From: a virus
DNA length: 28,749 nt
IMG/VR virus record: IMGVR_UViG_3300006810_000280
Location: 1-28,749 of that record
Direction: 5' to 3' (one strand)
The notes beneath the pieces were generated by a model. That model was not told the origin of the DNA. It ran no database searches and was given only the letters and a program-made list of their open reading frames with translations. The translations under genes and the position numbers were made by a program. Of this stretch, positions 24,200 to 28,749 are shown in pieces (positions within the stretch are counted from its first letter, which is position 1; each line of letters begins with the position of its first letter).

Positions 24200-24295
24200 T
24201 TAAGAGGACGCACCCAACCCAGTCCGGCGCGTGTCCTCAGACACGACGTTGGCCGACTGACTCGCATTGCCGGTTTTACGGTCGTTGTTTGTCAT
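24200..24295 (-). CDS. possible 31-aa micro-ORF
   Basis: Read directly from the minus strand, this is an ATG to TAA frame in the 134-bp gap between the large terminase stop and the next gene. The product is very polar (starts MTNNDRKTGNASQ). No ribosome-binding site is clear. An imperfect hairpin (24204-24238, GAGGAC/GTCCTC arms) lies at its end. It may be a leader or non-coding; the call is weak. Confidence 0.3.
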   Translation of the reverse strand: MTNNDRKTGNASQSANVVSEDTRRTGLGASS

Positions 24296-24318
24296 AACTG
24301 GGCGGGTGGTCCAAATCG

Positions 24319-26256
24319 TTAGCGTATCAGGTCCCAGATGCCGCCAATGTCCAGCGCGGCCATCTGCATTTGTTCAGTGTCGGGTATGTCGTGACGCCCT
24401 TTTTCTTTCCACTCGTATCCGGTTATCTGTCCGGCAGCGTCGACGGTCGGAACGCGCGTCACGTTCTGCATCTGCGCAAAATACTCATCCGGCGCGTTCG
24501 CCGCGACAGTCCACCAATGCGGCGGAAGCTTTTCCGGCGACGCTGCCTCTTTCACCTCGCCGGCACGGGCTCGGATGTTCGACACAAACAGTGTTTCGCG
24601 GTAGTGCGACTTGGAAAACGAGTAGACAAGGATCTCGCGACCATCGCCCGTGCGCTCTACGTCCTGCTTCCAGTGCTGCCTCATTCGCACACTCTGGTTC
24701 GTCACTTGGAAGTTTGCCGCCTTGTGTCCGCGAACTGGGTTCCATCCGTTCCATATCGGCGCGTGCCTGCTGCCGGCCCACGATCCGTGATCGCGGCAAG
24801 CGCGTTTGACCTCGTCCGGCTTGTAGGCGCAATCGATGAAAACCCATGCGTTCGCGACTTTGCGCGACTCTTGAAACAAGCGCAACTCTTGGAATCCTAG
24901 CAGGTTGCCGACATCAACAAGGCGCGACTCTATGGAGCGCGTTTCCGTGTCGACGATGACTTGGCGCAGGCAATAGACGATGAACCCCTGCTGATTGTCG
25001 ACGGTGATAATGCGAGCCTCGCGGAGGTGATCGGCGCGGCTCTGGTCGATGATGCGGAACTCGCCGATTGAGTGATTCCCGACGCAGGCGTCAAGGTCGC
25101 CTTTCTCGATCTTCTCCCCGCCTGGAGGCTCCCATGATTCGCCAAGCGTCTCCGTGACGAAAACGCGCAGCGGCGCAAGGTCGCCCTGCTTTTGCGCGAC
25201 GCGTGCCTTCAGGAACTTCTTGACGATCTCCGGCCACGCGCATTCCGGCCACGGCATATATGCTTCCCACCAATGGCAAGAGATTTGATCGGATGGAGCT
25301 AGCGGGTTTGTCTGAATGGGGCGCAGCGTCGAGTAGAGCCGGAACTTTTCATGATCCGCGAACCGATGCCGGCACGCTGGATTATCGCACTCATACCGGA
25401 CTGTCTTGGCTAACTCCTCCCAATCCCACGCGTTTTCTCCCGGCTTCGTCCTCTCGTTGGTTTCCCACACGAATCCGCCGCACTCGCGCGGCTTCGGATG
25501 CAGCGTCGTTGCGTCGCGGCCGAAGCGGAACGTTTGAGCGTGCCCGCACTCGGGGCAATCCCAGAACCAGAGATGCTGCGACCCCTCACGAAAGCTTAGA
25601 TCGAGTTCGCAGTTTAAATCGCCGGCCGTCGAGAACCCGAAAAACTGCCAGTTGCGAATCGACTTGAAGCGGTTGCGGATTTGCGTTGCGGCTCCGGGCG
25701 GGTATTTCCGCCACTCGTCCAAGAATACGGTGCCTACGCTGATTGACTCGCGGGCCGATGATGTTACCGCGCTCAAAATGTGCAAATCCATGTTCGCGAA
25801 CTGAACAAGCTTGTTCGTGAGCCGGTCGCGGGAGTGCGGAACGAGGTGCGCGACCGCTGGACAGTTTTCAAAGTCTGCCTTGAACCTCGTTTTCCAGAAT
25901 GACTTCGCCTTTTCTTGCGAATCGAGATACCACGCGGAGTGTCCGGGCCGGTTGCGGAGTTTCCAGATTGCGCAGAACTCCGCGGTCTTGGTTTTGGCGC
26001 ACTGCGCAGCAACCTGGAGCGTGATCGATCGCTTGGAGCGGTCTTGGAATGAGTCGACCACGAAGCGCGACATGGGAACAAGGTCGAAGGAAACAGGGCC
26101 GGGGATGTCAGCGTCAGGGCCGAAGACGACGTTTTCCTCGATCCATTGCGAGGCGGGTATGTCGGGCTCAACCTTCCAAGCGGCCGAAACGATGTCGGAC
26201 AGAATTATTTCCTCCGTGATCCGGCGAGCTTCGGCTTTGATGTCAATTTTCCCCAT
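24319..26256 (-). CDS. terminase large subunit, GpA type
   Basis: The 645-residue product has the ATPase-nuclease layout of lambda gpA-like terminases. It shows a Walker A-like segment VAAQCAKTKTAEF (82-94), Walker B VFLDEW (177-182), a Zn-binding CPEC (234-237) with CDNPAC (290-295), and a nuclease part starting at IITVDNQQG (416-424, Asp420 as a metal ligand) and IDCAY (474-478). The enzyme cuts concatemers and pumps DNA into the prohead. The start overlaps the methyltransferase stop as TAATG. The P-loop lacks the usual glycine before the Lys-Thr pair, which deserves checking. Confidence 0.88.
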   Translation of the reverse strand: MGKIDIKAEARRITEEIILSDIVSAAWKVEPDIPASQWIEENVVFGPDADIPGPVSFDLVPMSRFVVDSFQDRSKRSITLQVAAQCAKTKTAEFCAIWKLRNRPGHSAWYLDSQEKAKSFWKTRFKADFENCPAVAHLVPHSRDRLTNKLVQFANMDLHILSAVTSSARESISVGTVFLDEWRKYPPGAATQIRNRFKSIRNWQFFGFSTAGDLNCELDLSFREGSQHLWFWDCPECGHAQTFRFGRDATTLHPKPRECGGFVWETNERTKPGENAWDWEELAKTVRYECDNPACRHRFADHEKFRLYSTLRPIQTNPLAPSDQISCHWWEAYMPWPECAWPEIVKKFLKARVAQKQGDLAPLRVFVTETLGESWEPPGGEKIEKGDLDACVGNHSIGEFRIIDQSRADHLREARIITVDNQQGFIVYCLRQVIVDTETRSIESRLVDVGNLLGFQELRLFQESRKVANAWVFIDCAYKPDEVKRACRDHGSWAGSRHAPIWNGWNPVRGHKAANFQVTNQSVRMRQHWKQDVERTGDGREILVYSFSKSHYRETLFVSNIRARAGEVKEAASPEKLPPHWWTVAANAPDEYFAQMQNVTRVPTVDAAGQITGYEWKEKGRHDIPDTEQMQMAALDIGGIWDLIR

Positions 26257-27056
26257 TATGGTTTAGTAACGTTACTTCGGTGATTTGCACTGTTCCCCGA
26301 ATACATTGCAGCGCGCACCGCTCGGGCAACGGCGCGGCCCATTGGCAACGGCACTCCATTTGCGATCGCGCGGCGAAGTTCCGTCGTGGTGAATGGCGTT
26401 TTCTCGAATCGCGCCGGGTCGATGCCTTGCGCTTCGGCCATGTAGGCGATTCTTGCACGGTTCCGCTGGGCGCTTCCCTTCCAGTCCGCTTGCCCGGTGC
26501 TGACTACCGTTGGTAGCTCGTCCACAGCTTCCAGAGCGGCGGGCTGGATGTGGAAGCGGCTTGCGCCTTCCTTCGCCCCGAACGTGAAGCGGCGGCGGCG
26601 GCGCTGTTCTCCACCGCACCAACGGTTGTCACAGAGTCGCGATACTATTTCGTAGCCTTCGATTTCCGGCACCGGAACGGTTGGGACGTTTTCCATCACG
26701 AACCATTCGGGCTGCGCTTCCGCTACGCATCGAGCGTAGTCCGGGATCATGTCCGGCATCACCGAGTCATCGCCCCACCTTGCGATGTTCACGTTCCCGA
26801 GTCCGCTGAATCTCTGGCAGGGTGGACCGCCGATGATGCCCGCGAACTTGCCAGCCGGAGGGTGGAAGTTGCGGATGTCGCCACCCCAAATCAGGTCCGG
26901 CCCGCGCACGATGATGAAGCCCTCCTCCTCGAATGCCTGGTCAAGCAGGCCGATCCAAGGGAACAACGACAACACCAACGGGGAACAAGACGCTGGTGAC
27001 AATGACTGCCCGGCGGGAGTCACTGGCGAAGCGGAGGATGAAGGGCGGGCAGTCAT
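26256..27056 (-). CDS. DNA C5-cytosine methyltransferase, second copy
   Basis: The 266-residue product has motif I LSLFPWIGLLDQAF (29-42), motif IV GGPPCQRFSG (76-85, Cys80 as nucleophile), motif VI MENVP (121-125), motif VIII QRRRRRF (151-157) and motif X-like VPLPMGRAVARAV near the end. It is compact, with a very short target-recognition region. The N-terminal 27 residues are Ser/Pro-rich and probably unstructured; a start further downstream at GTG or TTG is possible. It lies between the small and large terminase genes, an unusual place. It likely protects phage DNA from host nucleases (inference). Its recognition sequence is unknown. Confidence 0.85.
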   Translation of the reverse strand: MTARPSSSASPVTPAGQSLSPASCSPLVLSLFPWIGLLDQAFEEEGFIIVRGPDLIWGGDIRNFHPPAGKFAGIIGGPPCQRFSGLGNVNIARWGDDSVMPDMIPDYARCVAEAQPEWFVMENVPTVPVPEIEGYEIVSRLCDNRWCGGEQRRRRRFTFGAKEGASRFHIQPAALEAVDELPTVVSTGQADWKGSAQRNRARIAYMAEAQGIDPARFEKTPFTTTELRRAIANGVPLPMGRAVARAVRAAMYSGNSANHRSNVTKP

Positions 27057-27064
27057 GTCACAGC

Positions 27065-27688
27065 TCAGCGTTGTGCCTTGCTTCCCTTCGCCGCTTTCCT
27101 CTTTGGCTTCGCTTTCGCCTTCGCCTTCGCCTTCGCTTTACGCTTCGGCGCAACCCGTCGCTTCTTCGCCGCCGGCTTCTTGATCGGCTCCGGCTCCTGC
27201 GCATCGCTCCATTGCGTCGACGCTAGTGTTTCCGCAACCGCCTTACATTCGTTCTCGATCTGCTCCTGCAACCAGTCGGCCTGATCTTTGGTCAACCCGA
27301 GCTTGAGCTGCGCCCGCGGCGCGATCGATGCGCCAAGCAGCAGAAACCGCGACTTGGCGACCGATACATGGCGAGTGATGACAGTTCGGATTGACTCCTC
27401 CGCAATCAGCTTTTTGCGCGCTTCCTCAAGCGCAAGCTCCTTAATCATGCGCTCTGCTCGCGTCTTCTTGGCGCGCTCGACGTGGTAGTCTGGCGACTCC
27501 TGATCGTCGGTGCCGTTCTCCGCGATCCAGTCAAGCAGCTCGTCACATTGCACGTTGCCGTTCGCGCGGAACGCTGCGCAGCCGGCCTTTTGGGCCGCGT
27601 CGACGATGCCGTAGGTCAACTCGCAGCGGGCAGCCGCGGCTTGCTTGTTTGGCGCGAAGCCGAGCTTGGTTTTGGTATGGTCGCTCAT
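27065..27688 (-). CDS. putative small terminase subunit (Nu1-like) with Lys/Ala tail
   Basis: The 207-residue product has an N-terminal DNA-binding-like half (1-60), a long helical centre (70-150, with ELALEEARKKLIAEESIRTV, about 84-103, given as position) and an extremely basic C-terminal tail (about 165-207; repeats of KA and KR). Nu1-like terminase small subunits bind cos DNA and assist the large subunit. The central pattern and location before the large terminase support this role. The basic tail is unusual and resembles histone H1-like tails. The start overlaps the upstream methyltransferase stop by ATGA. Confidence 0.55.
   Translation of the reverse strand: MSDHTKTKLGFAPNKQAAAARCELTYGIVDAAQKAGCAAFRANGNVQCDELLDWIAENGTDDQESPDYHVERAKKTRAERMIKELALEEARKKLIAEESIRTVITRHVSVAKSRFLLLGASIAPRAQLKLGLTKDQADWLQEQIENECKAVAETLASTQWSDAQEPEPIKKPAAKKRRVAPKRKAKAKAKAKAKPKRKAAKGSKAQR
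27108..27137 (-). repeat. five TTCGC(C/T) hexamers encoding the Lys-Ala tail
   Basis: On the plus strand, five hexamers run without gaps. On the minus strand they read AAGGCG-type codons, giving alternating Lys and Ala in the small terminase tail. In-frame expansion or contraction would change tail charge. Confidence 0.85.
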
Positions 27689-28722
27689 TTGATCGATTCG
27701 ATACGCCGCCCGATCCAGCGCATGACGGGAACGGCCATTGAGTTTCCAAGCGCATTGTAGCGCGGCCCATCAGGGCAGGCGTCGGCGTCTTTGCCGCGCC
27801 AGGGAATCATTGTGTGACCGTCAGGAAATCCTTGCAACCGCTCGCACTCGGTCGGCGTCAGTCTGCGCACAGCGGTTTGTTCCGGAACCAGCGGCGTCCC
27901 GCGTCCGGTCCCGTCCTCGCTCGCGTCGAAGCCCTCGCCGCCGCCGCTGTCGCCGGGGAAGGTTTCCGTTTCGGAATCGAGCCGACTACCGTGCGATACA
28001 AGGCACTTTGATACCTCTGGAATCATGTATCCCGCTTCGGCGTGGTCTGCGCTGTTGCTCCAGCCACCGCTTCCAGCGCAAGCCTTAAACGTGCCGGCAA
28101 CTTCTTGCCCCGCTTCTCGGCGCGGCGCAGAATCCCCGCGCAGGCACGCGGGCTCAAATAGAACCGCTGCGGCACTTCGCCAGTCTCCAAGACATCCGAC
28201 AACGAACACACGGCGTCGTCGCTGGGGAACTCCGAAGTATTGAGCGTCAAGAACGCGGTAGGCGAACCCATACCCGAGTTGCCCCAGCCCTCCGAGCAAG
28301 GAACCAAACGCTCCTGTTCTATCCGACAGGACGCCGGGGACGTTCTCCCACACCACCCAGCGCGGCCGAAGGCTTTCAAGAAGAGCAAGGAAAACGAGAG
28401 TGAGGTTTCCGCGAGGATCTTCCAAGCCGCGCCTGAGTCCAGCGACTGAGAAGGCTTGGCAGGGTGTTCCTCCAACAATGAGGTCAGGCCGAGTTGCAAG
28501 TTTCCATTCATGATGTTTCGTCAGGTCGCCAAGGTTCGGCACGGTCGGCCAGTGATGATTCAGGACAGCAGCCGGAAATTTCTCGATCTCCGCGAACGCG
28601 ACCGGCGACCAGCCGAGCGGCTTCCACGCGACGCTCGCGGCCTCGATGCCGGAGCATACGGACAGGTAGCTGATTCCGCCTCGTGGCGCGCTCGTGTGTG
28701 ATTTACGATTCGGCTGATTCAT
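27685..28722 (-). CDS. DNA C5-cytosine methyltransferase
   Basis: The 345-residue product has motif I SVCSGIEAASVAW (21-33), motif IV GGTPCQAFS (84-92, Cys88 as nucleophile), motif VI ENVPG (126-130), motif VIII PQRRRRVF (166-173), and motif IX/X elements RLTPTECERLQGFP and YNALGNSM near the C terminus. The region between about 190 and 275 is the likely target-recognition domain. It methylates cytosine C5 in an unknown DNA sequence. It lies at the upstream end of the window, just before the small terminase gene, and shares an ATGA junction with it. Confidence 0.93.
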   Translation of the reverse strand: MNQPNRKSHTSAPRGGISYLSVCSGIEAASVAWKPLGWSPVAFAEIEKFPAAVLNHHWPTVPNLGDLTKHHEWKLATRPDLIVGGTPCQAFSVAGLRRGLEDPRGNLTLVFLALLESLRPRWVVWENVPGVLSDRTGAFGSLLGGLGQLGYGFAYRVLDAQYFGVPQRRRRVFVVGCLGDWRSAAAVLFEPACLRGDSAPRREAGQEVAGTFKACAGSGGWSNSADHAEAGYMIPEVSKCLVSHGSRLDSETETFPGDSGGGEGFDASEDGTGRGTPLVPEQTAVRRLTPTECERLQGFPDGHTMIPWRGKDADACPDGPRYNALGNSMAVPVMRWIGRRIESIK

Positions 28723-28749
28723 ACGAAAACGATGCGATGGGGATTAACC

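Noticed and set aside
24204-24238. Hairpin after the large terminase gene as a terminator
   Set aside because: The stem is imperfect (6 plus 3 pairs) and is followed by UUAAAAAG, not a U-tract.

Overview
The window looks like one arm of a tailed double-stranded DNA phage genome (Caudoviricetes, siphovirus-type), either a free phage or a prophage. Every supported gene lies on the minus strand, so the module is read from high to low coordinates. Genes are packed with ATGA overlaps or gaps of a few bases. I see no integrase, repressor, tRNA, rRNA, CRISPR array or insertion sequence, so lifestyle cannot be decided. The DNA is GC-rich. Many starts lack a clear Shine-Dalgarno (SD) motif and some have A/C-rich leaders instead. 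This hints at a host that relies little on SD pairing, but the host cannot be named from the sequence.

In transcription order: (1) Packaging, 28722 to 24319: a C5-cytosine methyltransferase, a Nu1-like small terminase with a Lys/Ala-rich tail, a second C5-cytosine methyltransferase, and a GpA-type large terminase. (2) Head, 24295 to 18878: two tiny ORFs, a gpW-like joiner, a lambda-type portal, an S49 protease, a small protein, a coiled-coil scaffold candidate, a decoration protein candidate and a Mu gpT-like major capsid protein. A clear intrinsic terminator follows the capsid gene at 18815-18851. (3) Neck, tail and adhesins, 18801 to 6077: a head-tail connector candidate, an unknown structural protein, a first fibre gene with a polyglycine hinge and its small partner, a protein of nine 14-residue repeats, a BppU-like protein, tail completion, terminator and tube candidates, a chaperone candidate, a small overlapping RMF/CrpP-like gene, a short tape measure, two tail-tip proteins, a second fibre, a LamG-like lectin and a glycosyltransferase. 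(4) Lysis-like cassette, 6065 to 3879: a holin candidate, a TM plus coiled-coil protein, a lipoprotein, a second small membrane protein, a 56-aa ORF and an alpha/beta-hydrolase. No classical endolysin is recognisable. (5) DNA metabolism, 3791 to 1: a two-domain protein with a Pro/Gln linker, an SbcC/Rad50-like ATPase with a zinc hook, a structured 118-bp intergenic element, and an SF1 UvrD/Rep-type helicase cut by the window edge.

The genes form one late (virion and lysis) programme followed by recombination or replication functions. The most unusual points are the structured element before the helicase, a canonical A_AAA_AAA slippery site whose -1 product would stop exactly on the next start codon, the RMF/CrpP-like gene hidden in the tail-chaperone overlap, the 14-residue repeat protein, the hydrolase in the endolysin position, the mixed lambda/Mu head and the methyltransferases interleaved with the terminase genes.
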